Positions 8,053 through 16,914 of a stretch of 64,000 nucleotides of DNA are shown in pieces. The first letter of the stretch is position 1, and each line of letters begins with the position of its first letter. A model generated the notes under the pieces. The model was not told the DNA's origin and did not search any database. It saw only the letters and a program-made list of their open reading frames with translations. This DNA is from Lawsonibacter sp. Its GTDB lineage: Bacteria; Bacillota; Clostridia; Oscillospirales; Oscillospiraceae. The DNA lies in the NCBI GenBank assembly GCA_022791995.1, contig JAAWAD010000074.1, positions 1 through 64,000 of the forward strand. Reading direction: 5' to 3'. Both the position numbers and the translations under genes were made by a program.

Positions 8053-9498
8053 ATGGAGAGGGAACTTTTCAGCGCGATGGCCATAGACGCCCTCGGCGAA
8101 ATGATGAATATCAGCCTTGGCTCCTCGGCCACCGCCGTATCCAATATGCTGGACCATCGGGTGGATATCACCACCCCGACGGTGACGGTGGTGAAGGTCA
8201 AGGACTTCTCCCTGGGCAACCTGGAACCGGCCATGGGGGTGGAGATCAAGTACGTCGAGGGCCTGGAAGGCGGCAATATTATGCTGCTGAAGAAGAGCGA
8301 CGTCAAGGTGATCGTGGACATCCTCATGGGCGCAGAGACGCCGGAGGAGGAATTTGAACTCAACGAGCTGACCATCAGCTGTGTGTGCGAGGTCATGAAC
8401 CAGATGATGGGCTCAGCAGCCACTGCAATGTCGGACTTCCTGGGGTTCCGGGTGGATATCTCCACCCCAGAGCCCTTCGAGCTGGATGATTTGGACGCCT
8501 TTAAGGATGAACACATGCCCAAGGGGGCAGAGACTGTCGTCATTGTCCATTTTGCCCTGAAGATTGAGAACGCGCTGGAGAGCGAGTTCATGAACATCAT
8601 GTCCATTGAGCTGGCCCGGGAGCTGCTGAAGGGACTGGGACTGGAGGACGAGGTCAATCTGGAGGCCGCAGGCGGTTCTGCGCCCGCGCCGGCTCCCGTC
8701 CCTGCCCCAGAGCCCGAGCCCGCTGGTGACAGCAATCGGATGATGAGCCAGGAGGAGATTGAGCGTATGCTGTCTGGAGGTATGGAAGCAGAGCCTGCCC
8801 CGGCGCCCGAGCCGGAGCCTTCCGGCGGCAGCAACCGGATGATGAGCCAGGAGGAGATTGAGCGGATGCTGTCCGGCGGTATGGAGGCGGAACCGGCTCC
8901 CGCCCCTGCTCCTGCCCCAGCCCCTGCTCCTGCGCCAGCCCCCGCCCCGGCACCGGCTCCCGCCCCCGCGCCTTCTGCACCAGCGGCCCAGATGCCCAGT
9001 GCGCCCGGAATGACAGTGGGGCAGATGCCCCCCTATCCGGCCCCCGGCGGGGAGGGCGCTCCCTTCTCCAACGGTTATATGGGATACCCTCCCATGTACT
9101 ATCCGCCCTACCCCTACCCCTATCCGCCCCAGCCTGCGGCAGAGCCCCCCGCGCCGCCTGAGCCGAAGGTCATCGCCACCAAACCCCTCCCCATGAAGGA
9201 GATGGACGTGGCGGAGAAAATCGGCAAGGAGCAGGCCCAGAACCTGGAGCTTATCATGGAGGTCCCCCTCCAGGTGACGGTGGAAATCGGCCGAACCCGG
9301 CGGAAGGTCCAGGATATCCTGGAGTTCTCCAAGGGCTCGCTGGTGGTGCTGGATAAGCTGGCCGGCGATCAGGTGGACCTGTTCGTCAACGGCAAGTGCA
9401 TTGCCCGGGGCGACGTGGTGGTGGTAGAGGACAACTTCGGTGTGCGGATTACGGAAATTGTCCAGAACCCCGGCCTGGAGCTGCTGGCGAAAAAATAA
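8053..9498 (+). CDS. fliY: Motor switch phosphatase FliY (CheC-like + FliN) with duplicated C-ring peptide motif
   Basis: 481 residues. Residues 1-205 are a CheC-like phosphatase with both active sites intact by the (D/S)x3Ex2Nx22P rule: D12/E16/N19 and S109/E113/N116. Residues about 400-481 are a FliN/SpoA domain. The long Pro/Ala linker contains two near-identical 33-residue units (8731-8829 and 8830-8928), each with SNRMMSQEEIERMLSGGMEAE, resembling the CheY-P-binding peptide that FliM carries at its N terminus. This FliY has no such peptide at its own N terminus. Confidence 0.93.
   Translation: MERELFSAMAIDALGEMMNISLGSSATAVSNMLDHRVDITTPTVTVVKVKDFSLGNLEPAMGVEIKYVEGLEGGNIMLLKKSDVKVIVDILMGAETPEEEFELNELTISCVCEVMNQMMGSAATAMSDFLGFRVDISTPEPFELDDLDAFKDEHMPKGAETVVIVHFALKIENALESEFMNIMSIELARELLKGLGLEDEVNLEAAGGSAPAPAPVPAPEPEPAGDSNRMMSQEEIERMLSGGMEAEPAPAPEPEPSGGSNRMMSQEEIERMLSGGMEAEPAPAPAPAPAPAPAPAPAPAPAPAPAPSAPAAQMPSAPGMTVGQMPPYPAPGGEGAPFSNGYMGYPPMYYPPYPYPYPPQPAAEPPAPPEPKVIATKPLPMKEMDVAEKIGKEQAQNLELIMEVPLQVTVEIGRTRRKVQDILEFSKGSLVVLDKLAGDQVDLFVNGKCIARGDVVVVEDNFGVRITEIVQNPGLELLAKK
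8731..8928 (+). repeat. Two tandem 99-bp units in the fliY linker
   Basis: The two units differ by a few mostly silent changes. They encode SNRMMSQEEIERMLSGGMEAE twice and are followed by a Pro-Ala run (about 8886-8990). The phase is exactly 33 codons, so copy number can change without a frameshift. Confidence 0.9.
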
Positions 9499-9557
9499 AC
9501 GCCCCTCTGCGGAGCAATGGCAGAGAACACAAGTAAATGAAAAAGGATGGTTCAATC

Positions 9558-9926
9558 ATGTCCAAGAAAATTTTGTTAGTTGACGACGCCGCCTTCATGC
9601 GTAAAATGATTAAGGACACCCTGAGCAAGAACGGCTATACTGAGCTGTTCGAAGCGGTGGACGGCGCAGACGCCGTGGAGAAGTTTAGTGAGATCGGACC
9701 CGATCTGGTCATCATGGACATCACCATGCCCAACATGGACGGACTGGAGGCCCTGAAGGCCATCCGGGCCAAGGATGGAGACGCCAAGGTGGTCATGTGC
9801 TCCGCCATGGGCCAGGAGAGCATGGTAATGGACGCCGTGCGTTCCGGCGCAAAGGACTTTATTGTCAAGCCCTTTAAGGCCGACCGGGTGCTGAAGACGG
9901 TGACCTCCATTCTGGGTGCTCCCTGA
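9558..9926 (+). CDS. cheY: Chemotaxis response regulator CheY
   Basis: 122 residues from the ATG at 9558 (ribosome site AAAAAGGATGG); an upstream ATG at 9537 would add only seven residues and has no good site. It is a single receiver domain with acidic pair D9/D10, phosphorylation site D54 (LVIMDITMPNMDG), S82 and K104 (FIVKPF). CheY-P made by CheA binds FliM (and perhaps the FliY linker) to change rotation. The position between fliY and fliO is the standard Firmicutes arrangement. Confidence 0.96.
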   Translation: MSKKILLVDDAAFMRKMIKDTLSKNGYTELFEAVDGADAVEKFSEIGPDLVIMDITMPNMDGLEALKAIRAKDGDAKVVMCSAMGQESMVMDAVRSGAKDFIVKPFKADRVLKTVTSILGAP

Positions 9927-9932
9927 TCGAAC

Positions 9933-10301
9933 ATGACAGGGAGCGACAGCTGGCTCTCCCTGCTGTGGATGCTTGTCTGTGTCGTCCTGATCGTTGGGCT
10001 GGCCTACTGGTTCACCCGGTATGCGGCCGGGCGGGGCGGAATGGGCCTGTTCAGCGCAGCCAGAGGGACGGAGCAGCTACATGTGCTGGCCCGGCTGGCT
10101 CTGGGCAGGGAGCAGCAGCTTGTGCTGGTGAAGGCGGGGGAGCGGTATTTTCTTCTGGGCATCACCCCGTCGTCCATCTCCGCCCTGGCGGAATTTACCA
10201 AGGAAGAAGCGGAGTCCTGGCCGGGCGCCCAGGGCCAGCAGACGCCTCCCGACTTTGGCGAGGCCCTGCGGACCATGCTCCAGCAGAAGAGGCAGAGGTG
10301 A
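9933..10301 (+). CDS. fliO: Flagellar biosynthesis protein FliO
   Basis: 122 residues with one N-terminal membrane helix (LWMLVCVVLIVGLAYWFTRY) and a cytoplasmic domain with GTEQLHVLARLALGREQQLVLVKAGERYFLLGI, the FliO/FliZ pattern. FliO helps assemble the FliP ring of the export gate. It is six bases downstream of cheY and ends eight bases before fliP. Confidence 0.88.
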   Translation: MTGSDSWLSLLWMLVCVVLIVGLAYWFTRYAAGRGGMGLFSAARGTEQLHVLARLALGREQQLVLVKAGERYFLLGITPSSISALAEFTKEEAESWPGAQGQQTPPDFGEALRTMLQQKRQR

Positions 10302-10308
10302 ACCGGCA

Positions 10309-10974
10309 ATGCAGGATGGTCTGATCAATATAAACGGCGACAGCGTTCGTGTTCTGGAAGTCCTCTTCCTCACCACGCTGATTGCCCTTCTCCCCTCGTT
10401 GCTGGTGGTCATGACCTCCTTTGGCAGGTATATCATCTCCCTGTCCTTTTTGCGCACGGCCATGGGCACCCAGCAGACGCCGCCGAACCTGGTCTTGGTA
10501 GGAATTGCCCTCTTTCTGACCTTGCTGACCATGAATCCCGCATTTTCCCGGATTCAAACGGAGGCCCTGGAGCCCTATATGGAGGATGAAATCGGCGAGG
10601 TCGAGTTTGTGGAACGGGCTGCGGTCCCCTTGAAGGACTTCATGCTGGACAACACCGAGTGGAGTACCCTGGAGATGTACTGCGATCTGGCCCACATGAC
10701 CTCTCCCACCGACCGGGCGGGGGCTATGGAGCTGCCCATGCGGATCATTGTCCCCACCTTTATGACCTGCGAGCTGAAAAAGGCCTTCATGATCGGCTTT
10801 CTCCTCTATATCCCCTTTTTGCTGATCGATGTGGTGGTCTCCTGCACCCTGATGTCCATGGGTATGGTAATGCTGCCGCCCTCTATGATCTCCACCCCCT
10901 TCAAGCTACTGCTGTTCATTTCGGTCAACGGCTGGGACCTTCTGTTCTCCAATCTGGTTCAGTCGGTCAATTAG
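10309..10974 (+). CDS. fliP: Flagellar export gate protein FliP
   Basis: 221 residues from the ATG at 10309. It has the typical first helix (RVLEVLFLTTLIALLPSLLV), TSFGRYIISLSFLRTAMGTQQTPPN, and MLPPSMISTPFKLLLFISVNGW near the C terminus. FliP, FliQ and FliR form the helical core of the export gate. The short N terminus without a cleavable signal resembles other Firmicutes FliP proteins. Confidence 0.96.
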   Translation: MQDGLININGDSVRVLEVLFLTTLIALLPSLLVVMTSFGRYIISLSFLRTAMGTQQTPPNLVLVGIALFLTLLTMNPAFSRIQTEALEPYMEDEIGEVEFVERAAVPLKDFMLDNTEWSTLEMYCDLAHMTSPTDRAGAMELPMRIIVPTFMTCELKKAFMIGFLLYIPFLLIDVVVSCTLMSMGMVMLPPSMISTPFKLLLFISVNGWDLLFSNLVQSVN

Positions 10975-10995
10975 CCTGGGAGGAAGGAGAGTCGT

Positions 10996-11256
10996 ATGGA
11001 CGTTTCAGAGGTGATGGACCTGCTCCGGTCCGCGGTAGGCGTGGCCATCAAGCTGGGCGGACCGTTGCTGATTCTCAGTATGCTGGTAGGCGTGGCGGTG
11101 GCTGTTTTCCAGGCCGTAACCCAGATTCACGAGCAGACCATCGGCTTTGTGTTGAAGGTGCTGGTGGTGATGACCGTCCTTCTGGTGGGGGGCGGCTGGA
11201 TGCTGGACACCCTTTTGGATTACACCAGAGAAATTTTTTCCCTGATCGCCAGTTAA
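10996..11256 (+). CDS. fliQ: Flagellar export gate protein FliQ
   Basis: 86 residues with two hydrophobic helices (VAIKLGGPLLILSMLVGVAVAVFQ and VLKVLVVMTVLLVGG with interruptions) joined by AVTQIHEQTIGF, the conserved FliQ loop. The size is standard. It belongs to the FliPQR gate complex. A strong GGGAGGAAGGAG ribosome site precedes it. Confidence 0.95.
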   Translation: MDVSEVMDLLRSAVGVAIKLGGPLLILSMLVGVAVAVFQAVTQIHEQTIGFVLKVLVVMTVLLVGGGWMLDTLLDYTREIFSLIAS

Positions 11257-11268
11257 CGAGGTAACCCC

Positions 11269-12033
11269 ATGATTGATTGGGCGGAGCTGACCCTGTTCCT
11301 GTATATCACAGCCCGCATCACTGGCTGTATGCTCTTCAACCCCATTCTGGGCCGGAGAGGTATTCCAGCCATCTTCCGCAGCGGTTTTATCCTGATGCTG
11401 TCGTTGTTTGCCTACTCCATCTCCGGCCAGCGGACCGAGGTCCCCGGCGGAATCCTGGAAATGGGACTGCGCCTGCTTTTGGAGTTGTCCGTGGGTTTTT
11501 TCCTGGGGATGGTGGTGAACTTTTTCTTCTATATCCCCCAGCTCACCGGCAGCGTCGTGGACACCCAGATGGGTATGACCATGAACCAGACCTATGACCC
11601 CGGGGCCCAGGCCAACATGTCGGTGACAGGCTCTCAGCTGAATGTGCTGATGACCATGCTGTTCTTTGCGGGCTATGGACACCACACCCTGCTGCGGATT
11701 ATCCTCACCTCCGGGCGGATTGTGGCCTTCGGCAGCGTATCTTTGGGGCCCCAGGTCTACCGCGCCATGCTGGAGCTGTTTGTGGAGTGCAGCGTATTGG
11801 GCATCAAGCTGTGTATGCCCATTCTGGCTGCGGAGCTGATTGCCCAGCTGGGCATGGGAATCCTGATGAAGGTAATTCCCCAAATCAACGTATTTGCCAT
11901 TAACCTGGAATTGAAAATCATCATTGGTCTGGCGCTTCTGTTCCTGTTGATGATCCCCTTTGGCGAGTTTCTGCTCCAGGCGGAAATTGCTATGCTGGAC
12001 AGATTGAGTGAACTGCTGGCTCTGATGGGATAG
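11269..12033 (+). CDS. fliR: Flagellar export gate protein FliR
   Basis: 254 residues with about six membrane helices and the FliR signatures RITGCMLFNPILGRRGIPAI and DTQMGMTMNQTYDPGAQ. It is the gate subunit that closes the FliP5-FliQ4-FliR1 assembly and contacts FlhB. It starts 12 bases after fliQ. Confidence 0.95.
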   Translation: MIDWAELTLFLYITARITGCMLFNPILGRRGIPAIFRSGFILMLSLFAYSISGQRTEVPGGILEMGLRLLLELSVGFFLGMVVNFFFYIPQLTGSVVDTQMGMTMNQTYDPGAQANMSVTGSQLNVLMTMLFFAGYGHHTLLRIILTSGRIVAFGSVSLGPQVYRAMLELFVECSVLGIKLCMPILAAELIAQLGMGILMKVIPQINVFAINLELKIIIGLALLFLLMIPFGEFLLQAEIAMLDRLSELLALMG

Positions 12034-12070
12034 AGCGGGCAGCGGATACGGCTCAAGGGGGGATGCGCCC

Positions 12071-13141
12071 ATGGCCGAAGGTTCCAAAACCGAAAAAGCG
12101 ACACCGAAAAAGCGAAGAGACGAGCGAAAAAAGGGCAATGTCTTCCTCAGCAAGGATGCAGTGGCAGTGGCCACCCTGATTGGCTCCTGCGCCGCCCTCT
12201 GGATGATGCTGGGCTCCTTCGTTGAGCAGACCGCGCGGTTCCTGACCTTCTGCTTTCAGTTGGCCAGCCAGCCGATGACGGAGCTCACTGGCCAGCTCAG
12301 CGAGCTGGCAATTCAAGGGCTGCTGGTGCTGCTGAAAACTGTGGGGCCCATTTTAGCGGTTACAGTGCTGTGTGCTGTATCGGCCACCTTTGCCCAGACC
12401 CGATTTCTGGTCAGCGGCGAGTCCATTAAACCGAAGTTTAACCGCATCAGCCCGCTTCAGGGCTTTAAACGCCTCTTTTCTCTGCGCAGCGTGATTGAGG
12501 CGCTGAAGGGTATCCTGAAAATCTCGGTGCTGATGATTATCATCTACCTGAGCCTGCTGGACATGTTCCACGAGAGCTCCCGGTATATCTACACCGATAT
12601 TTCCGCAGCCTGCGTACACCTGGCGGACTCCGCCATGGGAATGGTTGTTCGCATTGCGATTGCCTTTATTTCTTTGGCCGCCATGGATTTCCTCTATCAG
12701 TGGTGGGACTACGAGCGGCAGCTGAAAATGAGCAAGCAGGAAATTAAAGAGGAATACAAACAGATGGAAGGCGACCCCCAGGTGAAGGGGAAGATCAAGC
12801 AGATTCAGCGGGAACGGGCCCGGCAGCGAATGATGCAGCAGGTACCACAGGCCGACGTGGTCATCCGAAACCCCACCCACTTTGCTGTGGCGCTGCGGTA
12901 CCGCCCGGAGCAGGATGACGCCCCCGTGGTGATGGCCAAGGGGCAGGACGCCCTGGCTCTGCGCATTGTGAAGATGGCCGAGGAGCATCACATTGCGGTG
13001 ATTGAGAACGTTCCCCTGGCCCGGGCCCTCTATGCTCAAGCCGAGGTGGACCAGGAGATTCCCCCCGAGCTGTACGGCGCAGTGGCCGATGTTCTGGTCT
13101 ACATCTTCCGTCTGAATGATAAAAAGCAAATCGTGAAATAG
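12071..13141 (+). CDS. flhB: Flagellar export specificity switch protein FlhB
   Basis: 356 residues: a basic N terminus (SKTEKATPKKRRDERKKGNV), four membrane helices, and a cytoplasmic domain with the autocleavage site NPTH at residues 267-270 (VVIRNPTHFAVALRY). Cleavage between N and P allows the switch from hook to filament export when FliK reports hook completion. A second, shorter FlhB-like gene without this site is at 47479. Confidence 0.96.
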   Translation: MAEGSKTEKATPKKRRDERKKGNVFLSKDAVAVATLIGSCAALWMMLGSFVEQTARFLTFCFQLASQPMTELTGQLSELAIQGLLVLLKTVGPILAVTVLCAVSATFAQTRFLVSGESIKPKFNRISPLQGFKRLFSLRSVIEALKGILKISVLMIIIYLSLLDMFHESSRYIYTDISAACVHLADSAMGMVVRIAIAFISLAAMDFLYQWWDYERQLKMSKQEIKEEYKQMEGDPQVKGKIKQIQRERARQRMMQQVPQADVVIRNPTHFAVALRYRPEQDDAPVVMAKGQDALALRIVKMAEEHHIAVIENVPLARALYAQAEVDQEIPPELYGAVADVLVYIFRLNDKKQIVK

Positions 13142-13196
13142 CATCGTCCCGGTCCTTGTTGGTCCGGCAAAGGCAAGTGCCAGGAAGTGATGACAC

Positions 13197-15296
13197 ATGA
13201 GACGAATCCTTAACAATATCATAGCGCTCTTCGTGGTGGTCGTCGTCCTGTTCCTGGTGATTCCGCTGCCCGAGTTTCTGCTGGACTTTCTGTTGATCGT
13301 CAACATCGGTCTGGCTATCATGATCCTGATGATCACCATGAACATCACCGAGGCGCTGGAATTTTCCATTTTCCCATCCCTATTGCTGATTACCACCCTG
13401 TTCCGCCTGGGCCTGAACGTGTCCAGTACCCGGCTGATTCTCCGCAGCGGTTATGCCGGCCAGGTCATCCAAAATTTCGGCGAGCTGATTACCGGCGGAA
13501 ATATTGTTATCGGCGTGGTCATCTTCCTGATTATCGTGCTGGTGCAGTTTATCGTGATTACCAAGGGCGCCGAGCGCGTGGCCGAGGTGGCCGCCCGCTT
13601 CACCTTGGACGCCATGCCTGGCAAGCAGATGGCCATTGACGCCGATCTGTCCTCCGGCCTGATTGACGAGCAGCAGGCCCGTGTCCGCCGGGCCAAGATT
13701 CAGAAGGAGGCCGACTTCTACGGCGCCATGGACGGCGCAACCAAGATCGTTAAGGGCGACGCCATCATGTCTCTGATCATCACTATGATCAACTTTATCG
13801 GAGGCGTGATTATCGAGATCTTCATGAACCATGGGCAGTTTGCCAGCGCCCTGACACGGTACTCCATTGTCACCATCGGCGACGGCCTGGTGTCCCAGCT
13901 CCCCGCCCTGATGATTTCCACCGCAACCGGTATGATTGTCACCCGGTCGGTGTCTGAGGGCAGCCTGAACATGGATGTGCTGGGCCAGTTCAAGGCCCAG
14001 CCCCGGGCCATGATGACCACTGGCGTGATTTTGGTTTTCCTGGCTGCCATCCCCAGAACACCCACTATCCCGCTGATTGCAGGCGGCGGAGTGCTGCTGG
14101 CCGCCGGCTTCTATATCAGCCGCCAGATGGAGCGCCAGCAGACCGAGGAGGCCGCGGCGGCGGAGGCAGCTGCGGCGCCCCCGCCAGAGGAGGCCGCCCC
14201 CAGTGAGAGCGACTACTACAAGGATATCAACAACGTCTATTCCCTGCTGGCGGTGGAGCCTGTGGAGATGGAATTTGGCTACAGCCTCATCCCCATGGTG
14301 GACGAGAGCCACGGCGGCAAGCTCATCAGCCGTATCGTCATTTTCCGCCGGCAGTATGCCCAGGATATGGGCTTTGTCTTCCCGTCCATTCGGCTCCATG
14401 ACTCCTCAGCCCTGGGAACCAACCAGTACGTCATCCGCATCAAGGGCGAGGAAGTAGCTCGGGGTGAGATCCTGGTGGATTACTACCTGGCCCTGGAGCC
14501 CCCCAACCCCTTGGGAGAGATTGACGGCATTGAGACCATTGAGCCGGCCTACGGCATCCCCTCCCGGTGGATTCTGCCGGAGAACAAGGAGATGGCCGAG
14601 ATTTATGGCTACAACGTTATTGACCCCATGACGGTCATGCTGACCCACCTGTCCGAGACAGTGAAGAAGCACGCCTTTGAGCTGCTGAACCGGGCGGAGA
14701 CCATTCAACTGGTGGAGAACCTGAAGCGGACAGCGCCCGAGCTGGTGGAGGAGGCAGTCCCCAATGTAGTCTCCTACGCCACGCTGGAGAAAATCCTCCG
14801 AAATCTCCTCCAGGAGGGGGTTCCCATCAAGGACCTGGCTACTATCCTGGAGACAGCGGTGGACTCCATCGCCCAGGGACGGGATATCGACATGACCGTG
14901 GAACAGGTCCGGGGCGCACTGGCCCGAACCATAACCCGCCGCTTCTGCGAGGATGGACAGCTCCGTGTGGTCACGCTGGATGCCGAGATGGAAAAGCGGA
15001 TCATCTCCTCCCTCACCCGGAACGAGCAGGGCATCTATCTGGCTATGGGCCCCGATCTCATGCAGCAGATTGTGTCTCAGCTGGCCGAGCATCTGAAAAA
15101 ATTCAGCGACCTGTCCCAGACGCCGGTCATCCTGGTCAGCCAGGTAATCCGGGGCTACTTCAGCAAAATGATTACCCAGTTCTATCCCAACGTCTACGTC
15201 CTCTCCTTCAATGAGATTACCAGCAGCGTTCAAATCCAGGCCTTGGGCAACATCACAGCGGAGGCGCCAGCAGGCCGAAGGGCGGTGGGCACATGA
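13197..15296 (+). CDS. flhA: Flagellar export protein FlhA
   Basis: 699 residues: about eight membrane helices in the first 310 residues with the conserved FHIPEP-type region (GLNVSSTRLILRSG; RFTLDAMPGKQMAIDADL), then an Ala/Glu linker and a large cytoplasmic domain that docks substrates and chaperones (PAYGIPSRWI; NLLQEGVPIKDLATILE). It forms the nonameric export ring. In Bacillus flhF and flhG follow; here the sigma factor gene follows directly with a 4-base overlap. Confidence 0.97.
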   Translation: MRRILNNIIALFVVVVVLFLVIPLPEFLLDFLLIVNIGLAIMILMITMNITEALEFSIFPSLLLITTLFRLGLNVSSTRLILRSGYAGQVIQNFGELITGGNIVIGVVIFLIIVLVQFIVITKGAERVAEVAARFTLDAMPGKQMAIDADLSSGLIDEQQARVRRAKIQKEADFYGAMDGATKIVKGDAIMSLIITMINFIGGVIIEIFMNHGQFASALTRYSIVTIGDGLVSQLPALMISTATGMIVTRSVSEGSLNMDVLGQFKAQPRAMMTTGVILVFLAAIPRTPTIPLIAGGGVLLAAGFYISRQMERQQTEEAAAAEAAAAPPPEEAAPSESDYYKDINNVYSLLAVEPVEMEFGYSLIPMVDESHGGKLISRIVIFRRQYAQDMGFVFPSIRLHDSSALGTNQYVIRIKGEEVARGEILVDYYLALEPPNPLGEIDGIETIEPAYGIPSRWILPENKEMAEIYGYNVIDPMTVMLTHLSETVKKHAFELLNRAETIQLVENLKRTAPELVEEAVPNVVSYATLEKILRNLLQEGVPIKDLATILETAVDSIAQGRDIDMTVEQVRGALARTITRRFCEDGQLRVVTLDAEMEKRIISSLTRNEQGIYLAMGPDLMQQIVSQLAEHLKKFSDLSQTPVILVSQVIRGYFSKMITQFYPNVYVLSFNEITSSVQIQALGNITAEAPAGRRAVGT

Positions 15297-16144
15297 GCGG
15301 TGAGGCAGCGGCAGTGGAACGGCGGCACTACACACCCCAGGAGATTGAGGCGATGGAGACAGCTGACCTCCTTCTGGCCTATAAGCAGACCGGGGACGAG
15401 GAGCTGAAATGGCCGCTGGTCCTGCGGTATGAGGGGCTGATTAAAAGCGCTGCCCTTCAGATCCGGGGGGTGTACAGCAGCTTTGCCCAGGTGGACGACA
15501 TCGTCAGCGAGGGAATTTTGACCCTTCTCAGCTCCATTGACAAATTTGACCCCAGCAAGGGCATCAAGTTTGAAACCTATGTCTCCAAACGTATTCGGGG
15601 GATGGTCATTGACCTGGCCCGAAAGCAGGATTGGCTGCCCCGGAACGTCCGGCAGCGGGGACGGGAGATTGACCAGGCCGTGTCCGACCTGTCCAACGAG
15701 CTGGGCCGGTTCCCCACCGATGAGGAGGTGGCCCAGCGGCTGGAAATTTCCGTGGAGAAGTACCAGAAGGAGGCCTCACGGGTGGCCCTGAGCAACACCC
15801 TCTCCCTGGATGCGCTGATGGACTCCCGGGACCAGGACGGCTACCGGTTCGAGGTTCCCTCAGAGGACATCCAGAGCCAGCCCGAGGTATTTCTTCAGGA
15901 TCAGGAGCTCCAGGAGACCCTGGCGGCCGGGATCCGAACCCTCCAGGAGAACGAGCAGATCGTCCTCTCCCTCTACTATGAAAAGAACCTCCACATGAAG
16001 GAGATTGCACAGGTGATGATGGTCAGCGAGCCCCGCATTTCTCAAATTCATACCCGGGCCATCCAGAAGCTGCGGGACTATATGAACACCTATATGAGCG
16101 GTGCTCCGGCGCCCAAACGCCACAAAAAGCGGAAGAAGGGATAA
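15293..16144 (+). CDS. fliA: Flagellar sigma factor sigma-28 (FliA/SigD)
   Basis: 283 residues. Region 2 includes IVSEGILTLLSSIDKFDPSK and KFETYVSKRIRGMVIDLARK; region 3 has LGRFPTDEEVAQRLEI; region 4 has ENEQIVLSLYYEKNLHMKEI then SEPRISQIHTRAIQKLR. This is the FliA/WhiG family factor for late flagellar and chemotaxis genes. It overlaps flhA by four bases (ATGA). Its likely targets here are the three TAACTTT-N11-GCCGATA type promoters upstream of fliD, flgM and cheA. FlgM (41183) is its anti-sigma factor. Confidence 0.95.
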   Translation: MSGEAAAVERRHYTPQEIEAMETADLLLAYKQTGDEELKWPLVLRYEGLIKSAALQIRGVYSSFAQVDDIVSEGILTLLSSIDKFDPSKGIKFETYVSKRIRGMVIDLARKQDWLPRNVRQRGREIDQAVSDLSNELGRFPTDEEVAQRLEISVEKYQKEASRVALSNTLSLDALMDSRDQDGYRFEVPSEDIQSQPEVFLQDQELQETLAAGIRTLQENEQIVLSLYYEKNLHMKEIAQVMMVSEPRISQIHTRAIQKLRDYMNTYMSGAPAPKRHKKRKKG

Positions 16145-16146
16145 GA

Positions 16147-16899
16147 TTGTTTAAGGGCTTCTATAATTTGACCTCCAGTATGATTACCCAGCAGCAGAAT
16201 CTGAATATTGTGGGCAACAACCTGGTGAATGTATCCACCGCAGGCTATAAGGAGAACCGGTATACGGCCAGCACCTTCGACGAGGTGATGTACAGTCGGG
16301 CGGGGAACGAGAAGAAGGACTACGTCCAGATTGGCCAGCAGAGCTATATCCGGGCCCCCAGCGAGGTAACCATCAACTATGACCAGGGTATCCCGGAGCC
16401 CACCAACATTCCCTTGGACTTTGCCATTGAGGGGACCGGTTTTTTTGCCGTACAGCGGGACGATGGCGAGATTGTCTATACCCGGGCGGGGAGCTTCTCT
16501 CTGGATAACGAGGGCTACCTGTGCTTTCCCACCCAGGGACGGGTGATGGACATTGAAAATCAGCCCATCCAGCTGATGACCGACAAGATTGAGGCGGATA
16601 ACCAGGGCCGGATCTACACCGAGGATGGACAGTACCTGGGACAGTTGGGGGTCTATGACTTTGCCGACTATGACCAGCTGGAGCGCAATGACCAGGGGAT
16701 GTTTACCGGCAACGGGGCAGAGAGGGTGGAGAATCCGCTGGTCCACTGGAAGTATCTGGAACGGTCCAATACGGACATGGTGCGCCAGATGACCGAGATG
16801 CTCACCGCTCAGCGGGCATTGCAAAGCGCCGCCCAGGTGACCCGGATGTACGATACGATGATGGGCAGAGCCGCCTCTGACGTGGGCCGGCTGCAATGA
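16147..16899 (+). CDS. flgF: Flagellar basal-body rod protein (FlgF/FlgG type, first copy)
   Basis: 250 residues from a TTG at 16147 after AAGAAGGGATAAG. It has the rod-protein N terminus FKGFYNLTSSMITQQQNLN, NIVGNNLVNVSTAGYKENR, the FlgE/F/G central domain (DFAIEGTGFFAVQRDDGEIVYTR broken by variation) and a C terminus with MTEMLTAQRALQSAAQVTRM. It is the FlhO-like partner of the next gene. FlgF against FlgG cannot be settled by eye. Confidence 0.85.
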   Translation: MFKGFYNLTSSMITQQQNLNIVGNNLVNVSTAGYKENRYTASTFDEVMYSRAGNEKKDYVQIGQQSYIRAPSEVTINYDQGIPEPTNIPLDFAIEGTGFFAVQRDDGEIVYTRAGSFSLDNEGYLCFPTQGRVMDIENQPIQLMTDKIEADNQGRIYTEDGQYLGQLGVYDFADYDQLERNDQGMFTGNGAERVENPLVHWKYLERSNTDMVRQMTEMLTAQRALQSAAQVTRMYDTMMGRAASDVGRLQ

Positions 16900-16914
16900 G
16901 GAGGCGATTGAGAG

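Noticed and set aside
8886-8990. The Pro-Ala run in fliY as a sign of frameshift or assembly error
   Set aside because: The frame stays open through to a full FliN domain, and similar Pro/Ala linkers occur in the CheA, FtsA-like and ComFB-domain proteins here.
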